Shown piece after piece: positions 1 through 7,444 of a DNA stretch of 29,894 nt; the first letter of the stretch is position 1; each line of letters opens with the position of its first letter. The stretch lies in contig DATBKS010000033.1 of NCBI GenBank assembly GCA_036555755.1, positions 1-29,894 of the forward strand. Direction: 5' to 3'. This DNA is from JAICJR01 sp036555755 (GTDB taxonomy: Bacteria > Actinomycetota > Thermoleophilia > Solirubrobacterales > Thermoleophilaceae). Made by a program: the position numbers and the translations under genes. The notes beneath the pieces were generated by a model, which saw nothing but the letters and a program-made list of their open reading frames with translations, was not told the origin of the DNA and searched no databases.

Positions 1-4
1 TGCA

Positions 5-18
5 CGAACATATGTTCG
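5..18. promoter_or_regulatory. LexA (SOS) operator, perfect palindrome
   Basis: The bases read CGAACATATGTTCG, a perfect 14-bp palindrome that equals the Gram-positive LexA box consensus (Bacillus DinR/LexA type, also close to the actinobacterial form with GAAC-N4-GTTC). The gene to its right runs toward it and ends at position 50, so the box does not control that gene's start. It most likely belongs to a gene beyond the left edge on the minus strand, which cannot be seen here. The motif match is direct; the regulatory role and the target are inferred. Confidence 0.7.
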
Positions 19-49
19 CATGAGGTCGAGACGGAAATGGATCTGGCGG

Positions 50-1276
50 CTAGCTCAAGGAGCCCTCGAGGCCGAGCGCGACCTGCCCGATGAACTCGTG
101 GGCGCGGCCGGTGGCGAGCGGGTTCATGAACGCGCTCGCGCGGACGTCCCTATACGCGCGCGCGATCGGGTGGCCGTTCAGATACCCGCGCCCGCCCGCG
201 AGGGTGAGCGCACGGTCGACGAGCCGCACCGAGGTGTCGTTCACGAATGTCTTGACGGCCTGGGCCTCGCCGAACAGGGCGGTCAGCTCCTCGGGCGAGC
301 CATGCGAGGTCGGGTGGTCCTCATGGTGCTGGTCGATGAGCGACGCGCCGCGAGCCAGCGCCGCGCGCGCGGCGGCGAGCTCGATCGCGCTCTCGGCCAC
401 CATCGCCTGCGTGCTGGGCGCCTCGCAGGCGCCCGCCGCGCGCGACTTGAGCGAGTCCATCGCGTGGCTGTGGGCCGACTCCGCGATGCCCAGCGAGGCA
501 GACGCGTGGAAGAGGCCGGCGGCCAGGTTGCGCTCCATGTAGCCCGCGGCCTCGCCGGCGAGGAAGCCGCCGGTCACCGCCGAGCTCGCCACGGTCACGC
601 CGTCGAAGCTCACCGAGTTGCTGCCCGATGCGCGCATGCCGAGCGCGTCCCAGTCGTCGTGGACGGTCAGGCCGGGGGCGTCAGTTGGGACGAACGCGTA
701 GCCGTAGCGCTCGTTGCCGTCGTCGCCGCGGAAGGTCACCGAGGTGTACAGAGCGGTGGCTGCAGGGGACATCGTGCAGAAGATCTTCCGGCCGTCGATA
801 CGCCAGCCTGCGTCGACACGGCTCGCGGTGGTGGAGGGGCGGGTGAGGTCCTGCTGGGGTTCGCTGATCGCGGCGGCGAAGACGGCACGCTCGTCGACGA
901 TCTCGCGCAGCGCGGCCGCGATGCCGTTTGCGCGGCGCTCATCCCCGCGCGCGAGCGCGATCCACCAGCGGCGGACCATGTTCACGACGGCGATGAGATG
1001 CATGTTCACGCCGATGGCCACCGACGGGTTGCCGCGGGCGAGGATGGTCGAGGCCACGATGAGATCGTGGATCGAGTCCACGCCGTGGCCACCGAACGCC
1101 GGGGGGATCGGGGCGGCGAAGTAGCCGGCTTGCTTGAGCGACTCGACGTGCTCGTGCGGGTAGGTGGCGTCGCGGTCGTGGGCCGCGGCTTCGCCCGAGA
1201 ACTGGTCGCTGAGGGAGCGGGCGAGCGCGCACAGTCGCGCGCCCGCCTCGGTCCGTGGAGTGAGCTCCAGGAACAT
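50..1276 (-). CDS. Acyl-CoA dehydrogenase-like flavoprotein
   Basis: A 408-residue protein with the acyl-CoA dehydrogenase/flavin monooxygenase fold. Recognisable parts are an N-terminal helical region with IPPAFGGHGVDS, a middle beta domain (RIDGRKIFCTMSP, LGMRASGSNSVSFDGV) and the C-terminal helical bundle ending in TLAGGRGYLNGHPIARAYRDVRA. It should bind FAD or FMN and be cytosolic. Where true short-chain enzymes have the catalytic glutamate in IYEGT, this protein reads AFMNP. It may therefore be a DszC/HsaA-type monooxygenase, or may use a glutamate elsewhere; the substrate cannot be read. The ATG has GGAG nine bases upstream, overlapping the end of the preceding osmC-like gene six bases away, so the two are co-transcribed and probably translationally coupled. 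Confidence 0.85.
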   Translation of the reverse strand: MFLELTPRTEAGARLCALARSLSDQFSGEAAAHDRDATYPHEHVESLKQAGYFAAPIPPAFGGHGVDSIHDLIVASTILARGNPSVAIGVNMHLIAVVNMVRRWWIALARGDERRANGIAAALREIVDERAVFAAAISEPQQDLTRPSTTASRVDAGWRIDGRKIFCTMSPAATALYTSVTFRGDDGNERYGYAFVPTDAPGLTVHDDWDALGMRASGSNSVSFDGVTVASSAVTGGFLAGEAAGYMERNLAAGLFHASASLGIAESAHSHAMDSLKSRAAGACEAPSTQAMVAESAIELAAARAALARGASLIDQHHEDHPTSHGSPEELTALFGEAQAVKTFVNDTSVRLVDRALTLAGGRGYLNGHPIARAYRDVRASAFMNPLATGRAHEFIGQVALGLEGSLS

Positions 1277-1282
1277 CGCGGA

Positions 1283-1858
1283 TCACTCCGTCTCGATCTC
1301 GACCGTCACGGGGACGCCGTGCGAGACCATGTCGTACACGGCCGAGCGGGCCCGCGCCCGCGCGACGACCTCCCGCAGCTTCTCGGGCTCCGCGTCGCCC
1401 TCGACGTGGAAGGTCACGCGGATGTTCTCGAAGCCGTTTCGGACCTCGTCGGAGATGCCGAGGCAGCCGCGCACGTCCATGCGGCCTTCGAGGGTCGACT
1501 CGACGAGCGTCAGGTTGACTCCGCGCGCGGCGGCAACGTAGACGATCGACGTGGTGAGGCAGGCGGCGAGCGCGTGCAGCAGCGCCTCCGCCGGGTTGGC
1601 GCCGTGGTCGTGACCGAGCAGCACGGCGGGCTCGCCGGCGTCGATCACGAACGGCTCGCGGCGCGACTCGTCCTCCCCGCCCGCGCCGTAGAACCCCTTG
1701 ATCGTGCTGCGGTTGTGAGAACCGTCGATCCAGCGGTTGGTGGCGCGGAAGGCGAAGCGGCCGAGGTCGTTGTTGGCCTTGATGGCGTCGAGCGTGCCGA
1801 ACAGCTGGCTGACGTCGATGCCGTTGCGGTACTGCGTGGTGGTGAGGGTGTCCGTCAT
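1283..1858 (-). CDS. OsmC-family protein
   Basis: A 191-residue protein starting at ATG 1858 (MTDTLTTTQYRNGIDV). The longer open frame upstream has no family-like sequence. The core LGHDHGANPAEALLHALAACLTTSIVYVAA is the OsmC/Ohr signature around the peroxidatic cysteine (Cys100). Classic OsmC/Ohr proteins have a second, resolving cysteine about 60-70 residues later in a CPV-like motif. Here the equivalent stretch reads RSAVYDM with serine, while another cysteine occurs at 132. Peroxidase activity by the normal two-cysteine cycle is therefore uncertain, although this sequence type is common among OsmC relatives. It is first in a two-gene unit with the flavoprotein, 126 bases downstream of the hydrolase-LuxR gene. 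Confidence 0.88.
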   Translation of the reverse strand: MTDTLTTTQYRNGIDVSQLFGTLDAIKANNDLGRFAFRATNRWIDGSHNRSTIKGFYGAGGEDESRREPFVIDAGEPAVLLGHDHGANPAEALLHALAACLTTSIVYVAAARGVNLTLVESTLEGRMDVRGCLGISDEVRNGFENIRVTFHVEGDAEPEKLREVVARARARSAVYDMVSHGVPVTVEIETE

Positions 1859-1984
1859 TGGGTTGCTCTTTCGGTCGGGGAATTTGGGAGCAGGGCAACT
1901 TTCCGCCGCCGACCCATGTCCCGGCATCCGTTCCACCACCCAACTTCGAGTCGCCCCGCGCCACGCGGTGGCGGCAACTACCCA

Positions 1985-3082
1985 CTAGACGCCGGCGGGG
2001 CGTGACTCCTGTGCCGGACGCGACGCCTGTGCGTATCGGGCCGCTGCGGCGGCGCGCGCCGCCTTTCCGGACAGCCCGAGCTTCGTGTAGACGTTCGAAA
2101 GATGCCGCTCGACCGTGCGTGAGCTGAGGTAGAGCCGCTCGGCGATCTTGTCGTTGCTCAGCCCTTCGGCCACGAGCGCGAGCACCTGCTCCTCGCGATC
2201 GCTCAGGTCCCACGCAGGCGGTGCGGCGGGACGCTCCTCGTCGCCGTCAAGGAACTGGTTCACGTTCCTGAGGAACTCGGACCATGCCGGCTCGCCCTCG
2301 AGGAGGATGTGGTTGATGCTCTCGAGCGGGACGAAGTGGGCGTCCGGAATGAGGGAAGCGATCAGCCGGCCTTCCTGGAAGGGAACGGCGGCGTCGCCGC
2401 GCGCATGCAGCACCAGCGTCGGCGCCTGCACGAGCGGGGCGAGGTGCGTCACGTTCATGTGTGCGCGGGCTTCCCAGATGCGGGCGGCCGTCTCGGGCGA
2501 CGTCGAGGTGCGCTCCAGCCGGTCGAACCAGGCCATCTGCTCCTCGGTGCCCTCGGGGAGGAAGAGTGTCGAGACCACGCGCCGGAACGCCGGGTTGTCC
2601 TCGCCCCAGCCGTTGCGGATCACCTGGGACATCAACTCCATCCTGGCCCGTTGCTTGGGGCCGCGGTGTGCCCTACCACGTACGAATCCGCCGTAGAGGA
2701 CCAGATGGGTGACGCGCTCGGGGTGGGCGACGGCGTATCCGGTCGCGAGCGCCGCGCCCTGCGAGATGCCCAGCATGGCGAAGCGCTCGAAGCCGCTCGC
2801 GTCCACGATCGTCTCGAGGTCCGCGAGCCAGCGCTCATAGCTGAAGGCGTTCGGGTCGTCGCCGACGTCGCGCTCCGACAACCCGCAGCCGCGCTCGTCG
2901 TAGCGCACGACCGTGTGGCGCTCGCCCAGCGCGGTCAGCCAGTGCCGCCAGACCGGGTTCTCCCAGTCGAGCTCGATGTGCGTCAGCCAGTTGGCCGCCT
3001 TGATGAGAGGCGGTCCGCTGCCGTGAACGCCGTAAGCGAGGCTCAGCCCATCAGTGGCGTTGCAGAAGCCGATCCTGGACAT
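1985..3082 (-). CDS. Alpha/beta-hydrolase fused to LuxR-type DNA-binding domain
   Basis: A 365-residue protein starting at ATG 3082, nine bases after a good AGGAG. Residues about 10-280 form an alpha/beta-hydrolase domain with a complete-looking triad: nucleophile Ser107 in GISQGA, acid Asp230 in HARGDAAVPF and His258 in SINHILLEG. Residues about 290-345 are a LuxR/GerE helix-turn-helix (LSDREEQVLALVAEGLSNDKIAERLYLS, then SRTVERHLSNVYTKLGL). Such fusions are known in actinobacteria and are presumed to be transcription regulators whose hydrolase part senses or turns over a small ester or lactone; this is inference. Its stop lies 126 bases before the osmC-like gene on the same strand, so that pair is the obvious candidate target. 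A short GC-rich inverted repeat (about 1959-1973) follows the stop, without a T tract. Confidence 0.88.
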   Translation of the reverse strand: MSRIGFCNATDGLSLAYGVHGSGPPLIKAANWLTHIELDWENPVWRHWLTALGERHTVVRYDERGCGLSERDVGDDPNAFSYERWLADLETIVDASGFERFAMLGISQGAALATGYAVAHPERVTHLVLYGGFVRGRAHRGPKQRARMELMSQVIRNGWGEDNPAFRRVVSTLFLPEGTEEQMAWFDRLERTSTSPETAARIWEARAHMNVTHLAPLVQAPTLVLHARGDAAVPFQEGRLIASLIPDAHFVPLESINHILLEGEPAWSEFLRNVNQFLDGDEERPAAPPAWDLSDREEQVLALVAEGLSNDKIAERLYLSSRTVERHLSNVYTKLGLSGKAARAAAAARYAQASRPAQESRPAGV

Positions 3083-3153
3083 GTCGCGAGTCTCCTGAGG
3101 GCTCTGGGAGCCCCGATCGTGACACGTCGCACGGAGCCGGCGCAAGTGGGCCA

Positions 3154-3181
3154 GCCAACGGCGAACGGCGAACGGCCGACG
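3154..3181. repeat. Heptamer tandem array (GCCAACG type), four units
   Basis: Four consecutive 7-bp units: GCCAACG, GCGAACG, GCGAACG, GCCGACG. All fit GCNRACK, the pattern shared by arrays at 9281-9315 and 21783-21824. It fills much of the gap between the hydrolase-LuxR start and the pntB stop, directly beside the hairpin that overlaps the pntB stop codon. Confidence 0.75.
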
Positions 3182-3198
3182 AGGCGGCGAAGCCGCCT
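3182..3198 (-). terminator. Hairpin at the pntB stop codon
   Basis: On the minus strand AGGCGGC-TTC-GCCGCCT forms a perfect 7-bp stem with a tiny loop (or a stable CTTCG loop). It begins within the TAG stop codon of pntB. It is well placed to end the pnt transcript or protect its 3' end. There is no T run after it, so a classical intrinsic terminator is not proven. Confidence 0.5.
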
Positions 3199-4609
3199 AC
3201 AGCTGCTTGACCTCTTCGGTCACGTGCTGGATCGACTCCTTGGCGTCGCCGAACAGCATCGACGTGTTCTCCTTGTAGAAGAGCGGGTTGTCGATGCCGG
3301 CGAAGCCGGTGTTCATGCTGCGCTTGAGCACGATCACGTTATGGGCCTTGTCGACGTCGAGGATCGGCATGCCGTAGATCGGGCTGTCGGGGACGTCGCG
3401 CGCCGCCGGATTGGTCACGTCGTTGGCGCCGATCACCAGCGCGACATCCACCTGCGGGAACACCGGGTTGATGTCGTCCATCTCCTTGAGCTGGTCGTAC
3501 GGGACGTCGGCCTCGGCGAGCAGAACGTTCATATGGCCGGGCATGCGGCCCGCCACCGGATGGATCGCGTAAGCGACGTCCACGCCGTTCTTCTCGAGCA
3601 GCTTCGTCAGCTCGCGCACCGCGTGCTGGGCCTGCGCCACCGCCATGCCGTAGCCGGGCACGATCACCACGCGGCTCGCGTAGGAGAGCTGAATCGCCAC
3701 GTCGTCGGCCGTGGTGGAGCGCGCCGTGCGCTCCTCCGCGCCCTCGGCCGCCGCGATCGCCGCGCCACCCCCGCCGAACCCGCCGGCCACGATCGCCGGG
3801 ATAGAACGGTTCATCGCCTCGGCCATCAGGTTGGTGAGGATCGAGCCCGAGGCACCCACCAGCATGCCGGCCACGATCATCGCGATGTTGTCGAGCGCGA
3901 TACCGGCGGCTGCGGCAGATAAGCCGGTGAAGGCGTTCAGCAACGAGATGACGACCGGCATGTCGGCACCGCCGATCGGCAGCACGATCGCGTTGCCGAG
4001 GATCGCCGCCGCCACCAGGATCAGGAAGAACAGGAGGTTCGAGTGGGTGCCGGCGGCGAGAATCACCGCGAGCACGACGCAGACAGTGAGGAGTCCCGCG
4101 TTCAGCACGGTCTGCCAGCGCCCAGGCAGCATGATCGGCCGTCCCGGGATCAGCTCCTGCAGTTTGCCGAAGGCGATGTTCGAGCCCCAGAACGAGATCG
4201 AGCCGATGATCGCCGCGAACAGGACCGGGATCAGATGCTTGTTGCCGAAGATTCCCCCGAAGTGCCGGTACTCGGCCCACGCAATGAGCGCCACGGCGCC
4301 GCCGCCCACGCCGTTGAACAGCGCGACCATCTGCGGCATCGCCGTCATCTTCACGCTGCGCGCCGCGGGGATGCCCACCGCGGTGCCGATCGCGAGGCCG
4401 AGGATGATCAGGCCCCACTTGTGGATGCCCTGGCGGAGCAGCGTGTCGGCGACCGCGATCGCCATGCCCACCGCCGCCACCATGTTCCCCCGGCGCGCCG
4501 TGCGCGGCGAGGTCATGAACATCAGCCCGATGATGAACAGGCTGAACGCGACGATGTAGACGTAGTCGAGGAACACATCGTCCCTCAGGAAGAACCCGGT
4601 GACCGTCAT
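3197..4609 (-). CDS. pntB: NAD(P) transhydrogenase subunit beta
   Basis: A 470-residue protein, full length for PntB. The N-terminal half holds about eight to nine hydrophobic membrane helices of the proton channel (domain II). The C-terminal part is the NADP(H)-binding domain III, with VIVPGYGMAVAQAQHAVREL (dinucleotide motif), ALVIGANDVTNPAARD and the conserved tail MNTGFAGIDNPLFYKENTSMLFGDAK. With PntAa and PntAb it couples inward proton flow to hydride transfer from NADH to NADP+. Its ATG lies one base after the pntAb stop, so translation is coupled. Last gene of the operon. Confidence 0.97.
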   Translation of the reverse strand: MTVTGFFLRDDVFLDYVYIVAFSLFIIGLMFMTSPRTARRGNMVAAVGMAIAVADTLLRQGIHKWGLIILGLAIGTAVGIPAARSVKMTAMPQMVALFNGVGGGAVALIAWAEYRHFGGIFGNKHLIPVLFAAIIGSISFWGSNIAFGKLQELIPGRPIMLPGRWQTVLNAGLLTVCVVLAVILAAGTHSNLLFFLILVAAAILGNAIVLPIGGADMPVVISLLNAFTGLSAAAAGIALDNIAMIVAGMLVGASGSILTNLMAEAMNRSIPAIVAGGFGGGGAAIAAAEGAEERTARSTTADDVAIQLSYASRVVIVPGYGMAVAQAQHAVRELTKLLEKNGVDVAYAIHPVAGRMPGHMNVLLAEADVPYDQLKEMDDINPVFPQVDVALVIGANDVTNPAARDVPDSPIYGMPILDVDKAHNVIVLKRSMNTGFAGIDNPLFYKENTSMLFGDAKESIQHVTEEVKQL

Positions 4610-4610
4610 G

Positions 4611-4937
4611 TCAGGACTCGTCCTCGGGCTTTCCGTCCTGCGAGGCGGTGTCCGCCGGTGTCGGCCGCTTCTTGAACATCTCGAGCATGCGGTCCGTGAC
4701 CAGGAAGCCGCCGACCACGTTGATCGTGCCGAAGGCGATCGCGATGACGAGGATGAAGTCGTTGAAGGTGCCGCTCACCTCGCTGATCGCGATCAGGCCG
4801 CCGAGCAGCACGATGCCGTGGATCGCGTTGGTGCCCGACATCAGCGGCGTGTGCAGCGTGTTCGGGATCTTCGAGATCACCGCGAAGCCCACGAACGCGG
4901 CAAGGACGAGGATGGCGATCTCGGTGACGAGGCTCAT
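4611..4937 (-). CDS. pntAb: NAD(P) transhydrogenase subunit alpha, membrane part
   Basis: A 108-residue membrane protein with three hydrophobic segments: IAILVLAAFVGFAVIS, then TNAIHGIVLLGGLIAISEV, then FILVIAIAFGTINVVGGFLVT. It also carries the characteristic LHTPLMSGTNAIHGIV motif. This is the separate alpha-2 subunit of the three-polypeptide transhydrogenase type (as in Rhodospirillum and mycobacteria) rather than the fused E. coli PntA. Its ATG overlaps the pntAa stop as ATGA, and pntB begins one base after its stop. Confidence 0.95.
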   Translation of the reverse strand: MSLVTEIAILVLAAFVGFAVISKIPNTLHTPLMSGTNAIHGIVLLGGLIAISEVSGTFNDFILVIAIAFGTINVVGGFLVTDRMLEMFKKRPTPADTASQDGKPEDES

Positions 4938-6079
4938 GACGCTCCTTGCTGGGTCTCGGTTGCCGCGCCGGCCGCCTTCTTCGCGCCCTCGTGGACGATC
5001 TCGCCGTCACGCGTGACGCAGGCGCCGGCCACCACCTCGTCGTCGAAGTTGAGTTCGAGCTGGCCCTCCTCGCCGGTGATCAGCTCGAGCAGCGACATCA
5101 CGTTGCGCGAGTAGAGCTGCGACGCGTGCTCGGGCATCGTGCTCGGCAGGTTCAAGGGCGAGGCGATGATCACGTCGTGCTCGACGATCGTCTCGCCGGG
5201 CTTCGTCAGCTCGCAGTTGCCGCCGGCCTCGCCCGCCATGTCGACGATCACGCTGCCGGGCTTCATGTTGCGCACGCCCGCCTCGGTGACGAGCTTGGGC
5301 GCCGGGCGACCGGGGATCAGCGCGGTGGTGATGACGACGTCGAAGCCGCCGATCGCCTCGTTCAATGCTTCCTGCTGCGCCTGCTGCTCCTCGGGGGTCA
5401 GCTCGCGCGCGTACCCGCCCTCGGCCTCGGCGTCCGCGCCGATGTCGAGCTCGAGGAACTTCGCGCCGAGCGACTGCACCTGCTCCTTGACCACCGAGCG
5501 TACGTCGAACGCAGTCACCTGGGCGCCGAGGCGCTTGGAGGTGGCGATCGCCTGAAGACCGGCCACACCCGCGCCGAGCACGAGCACCTTGGCCGGCGGG
5601 ATGGTGCCCGCGGCGGTGGTGAGCATGGGGAAGAAGCGGCCGAGCTCCTGCGCGCCGATAAGCGTGGCGCGGTAGCCACCGACGCTCGCCTGCGAGGACA
5701 GCGCGTCCATCGACTGTGCGCGCGAGATGCGCGGGATCGCCTCCATCGCAAAGGCGGTGACGCCCGCGTCCGCCAGCGCGCGCGAAGTTTCGGGCGAGGT
5801 CAGCGGAGCGAGGAACCCGATCAGGACGCTGCCGTTCGGGAGCGCCGAGATGTCCTCCGCGCTCGGCACCGTCACGCGCACCACCACGTCGGCGCCCTCG
5901 AGCGAGCCGATCTTCGCGCCGGCCTCCTCGAACAGGGCATCCGGAATCAGCGCGCCCTCGCCGGCGCCCGATTCCACCACCACTTCGTGCCCCTTCCCGG
6001 TGAGCCGCTTGATCACGTCTGGCACGAGCGCCACGCGGCGCTCGCCACCCCCGGACTCATTCGGGACGGCGATCTTCAT
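4934..6079 (-). CDS. pntAa: NAD(P) transhydrogenase subunit alpha, NAD-binding part
   Basis: A 381-residue soluble subunit carrying domain I, which binds NAD(H) on the cytosolic face of the transhydrogenase. It starts MKIAVPNESGGGERRVALVP, the family N-terminus shared with alanine dehydrogenase. It contains the Rossmann motif VLVLGAGVAGLQAIATSKRLGAQV and the mobile-loop region near GAKFLELDIGADAEAEGGYARELT. Because the membrane part is a separate gene (pntAb), the length is normal for PntAa. The ATG has a GAGG-type Shine-Dalgarno about five bases upstream. First gene of the operon; no convincing -35/-10 pair was found in the 134 bases before it. Confidence 0.96.
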   Translation of the reverse strand: MKIAVPNESGGGERRVALVPDVIKRLTGKGHEVVVESGAGEGALIPDALFEEAGAKIGSLEGADVVVRVTVPSAEDISALPNGSVLIGFLAPLTSPETSRALADAGVTAFAMEAIPRISRAQSMDALSSQASVGGYRATLIGAQELGRFFPMLTTAAGTIPPAKVLVLGAGVAGLQAIATSKRLGAQVTAFDVRSVVKEQVQSLGAKFLELDIGADAEAEGGYARELTPEEQQAQQEALNEAIGGFDVVITTALIPGRPAPKLVTEAGVRNMKPGSVIVDMAGEAGGNCELTKPGETIVEHDVIIASPLNLPSTMPEHASQLYSRNVMSLLELITGEEGQLELNFDDEVVAGACVTRDGEIVHEGAKKAAGAATETQQGAS

Positions 6080-6213
6080 TTCGCCTCGCCCTGCATTGAA
6101 GGCGGGGGAGAGTAGTGGACTGAGGCGCGAGGCGGCGCGCTCCTCTTGCGAAGGGCCACTACCTATGTGAGGATCGCCACATCAAGGACTCGCGCGTAAT
6201 AGGTGCCGCGGCG

Positions 6214-7035
6214 GTGGCAGCGGTAGCGATGGCACTCACCGTCGGGGCGGGAACCGCCCAGACGGCCCCGACGCCACCGATACCGCCGATCCCTACTCCG
6301 CCGGCCGTTCACATCCCGGGCGAGAAGATCATCAAGTTCAAGCTCGTGTTCGAGGGGACCTCCAACGCCGACAGGATCGACGACATCGGCGGCCAGACCG
6401 GTGGCTGCGACGCCCAGATGCACGCCGACATCCAGGAGGACGTGACGTTCGGCCGCGGCAAGGGCGTGACGTTGGAGTTCGTTCGCTTCAAGGAGGGCAA
6501 GCACTACCGCTACGGCTTCCAGCGCTCGGACACCAACCCCAGTGCGACTTTCAACGTGGTCGCGAAGGTTCACCGGACGGCGTCGGGCACCGGCGATCTC
6601 ACGCAGCATCCGATGGCCACGCCATGCCCCGCACAGCACTTCGCCGCCGACCAGAACCCTGACTGCGGCAAGACGATCACCGACAACGCGAAATGGGGAC
6701 TGAAGGTCAAGAACGACCACTTCTCGCCGCGGCCCGCGAACCCACTCGGCGGTGGGTTCGGCGGCCCCGACCAATGTGGCAACCCGCCGAGCGGCTCCGC
6801 CTTCAGCACCGGCATCGCCGACCTCGACTATCAGTGGCCGCAGCCGTCCGAGTTCGGCTACGAGCCGATCCCGCTCAAGAAGATGTTCAACAAGCACTTC
6901 CACGCCTTCAAGGTCCACTTCGACGCGCTGAAGCGCGAGAACAAGGGCAGGAGCGGCGTCCAGGGGACGCTCGTCGAGACCACTGACGACCACGGGTCGG
7001 CTGAAGCCACCGTCCGCTTCATCCGCGTGCACTAG
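6214..7035 (+). CDS. Secreted protein of unknown function
   Basis: I do not recognise the family. From the GTG at 6214 the product is 273 residues: a hydrophobic stretch (AMALTVGAGTAQ), a proline-rich linker (TPPIPPIPTPP), then a polar domain with four to five cysteines, HFAADQNPDCGKT, a glycine-rich turn PLGGGFGGPDQCGN, and a basic end. It is probably exported. The start is doubtful. The same frame is open further upstream, where codons from 6181 read (I)KDSRVIGAAAVAAVAM, a far better signal-peptide n-region but beginning with ATC. AAGGACTCGCGC (6184-6195) is identical to the sequence just before the ATG of the secreted gene at 10432, yet here it precedes GTA. I give 6214 as the only canonical start. 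The N-terminus could lie up to 11 codons upstream. Confidence 0.7.
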   Translation: MAAVAMALTVGAGTAQTAPTPPIPPIPTPPAVHIPGEKIIKFKLVFEGTSNADRIDDIGGQTGGCDAQMHADIQEDVTFGRGKGVTLEFVRFKEGKHYRYGFQRSDTNPSATFNVVAKVHRTASGTGDLTQHPMATPCPAQHFAADQNPDCGKTITDNAKWGLKVKNDHFSPRPANPLGGGFGGPDQCGNPPSGSAFSTGIADLDYQWPQPSEFGYEPIPLKKMFNKHFHAFKVHFDALKRENKGRSGVQGTLVETTDDHGSAEATVRFIRVH

Positions 7036-7053
7036 GCGCGCGCGCGACCCTCG

Positions 7054-7314
7054 CTACGTCCCGGCTTCGGGTGCAGCTTCCGCCGCTTCGCTCAGCCCCT
7101 CGCGCCGCGATAGTCCCTCGCCGAGCCGCTTGGCCAGACCAGGCGCAAGCAGCACGACGAGCAGGCCGATCGCGAGCCACGCGAGCACCAGGAACGGGAA
7201 GCGGTTGTACGGGAACACCTCGCCCGAGTCGATCTCGAGCACGGGCGCAATCGAGTTGTCCCACCCAAAGTGGGCCGACTCCTGCGCGAGGTGGTGCAGC
7301 GAGTCCCGGTGCAC
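7054..7314 (-). pseudogene. Acetamidase N-terminus joined to permease C-terminus (deletion scar)
   Basis: An 86-codon frame from GTG 7314, preceded by GAGGGG. Residues 1-34, ending HFGWDNSIAPVLEIDSGEVF, resemble the extreme N-terminus of acetamidase/formamidase enzymes. From residue 35, PYNRFPFLVLAWLAIG and then APGLAKRLGEGLSRREG resemble the last membrane helix and tail of APC-type amino-acid permeases. The two parts join in frame around 7205-7215. The simplest reading is that a deletion removed the rest of an acetamidase gene and most of a downstream permease gene. Both resemblances are from memory of family sequences and were not searched. The alternative is a genuine small single-helix membrane protein. 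It is divergent from korA. Confidence 0.5.
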
Positions 7315-7444
7315 GGCGGGGGTCCCCTCTCCGCCGCGCATCGTAGCGGGGAATGGAAACGGAAAAAGTCTTTCGCGATCTTGCCGCCGCCCCACGGGGT
7401 TACACTCAATAAGCGCGGCTGATTCGCATGCGCCCTGGCTTCAA

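Noticed and set aside
1959..1973. CGCCAC-GCG-GTGGCG-like hairpin after the hydrolase-LuxR gene
   Set aside because: A short stem and no T tract; too weak to call a terminator in GC-rich DNA.
20..2005. Long plus-strand open frame (661 codons)
   Set aside because: It is antisense to the acyl-CoA-dehydrogenase-like and osmC-like genes, is rich in Arg/Ala/Val, and has no family motif. It is a shadow of high-GC coding sequence.
2309..3922. Long plus-strand open frame (537 codons)
   Set aside because: Antisense to the hydrolase-LuxR gene and pntB; its composition is that of a GC shadow.
6111..6162. GTAGTGG/CCACTAC inverted repeat between pntAa and the secreted gene
   Set aside because: Seven base pairs with a 37-base loop is near chance in such DNA and no promoter element fits it.
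7036..7053. GC dinucleotide run after the secreted gene
   Set aside because: Short and explained by base composition; no stem or terminator pattern.
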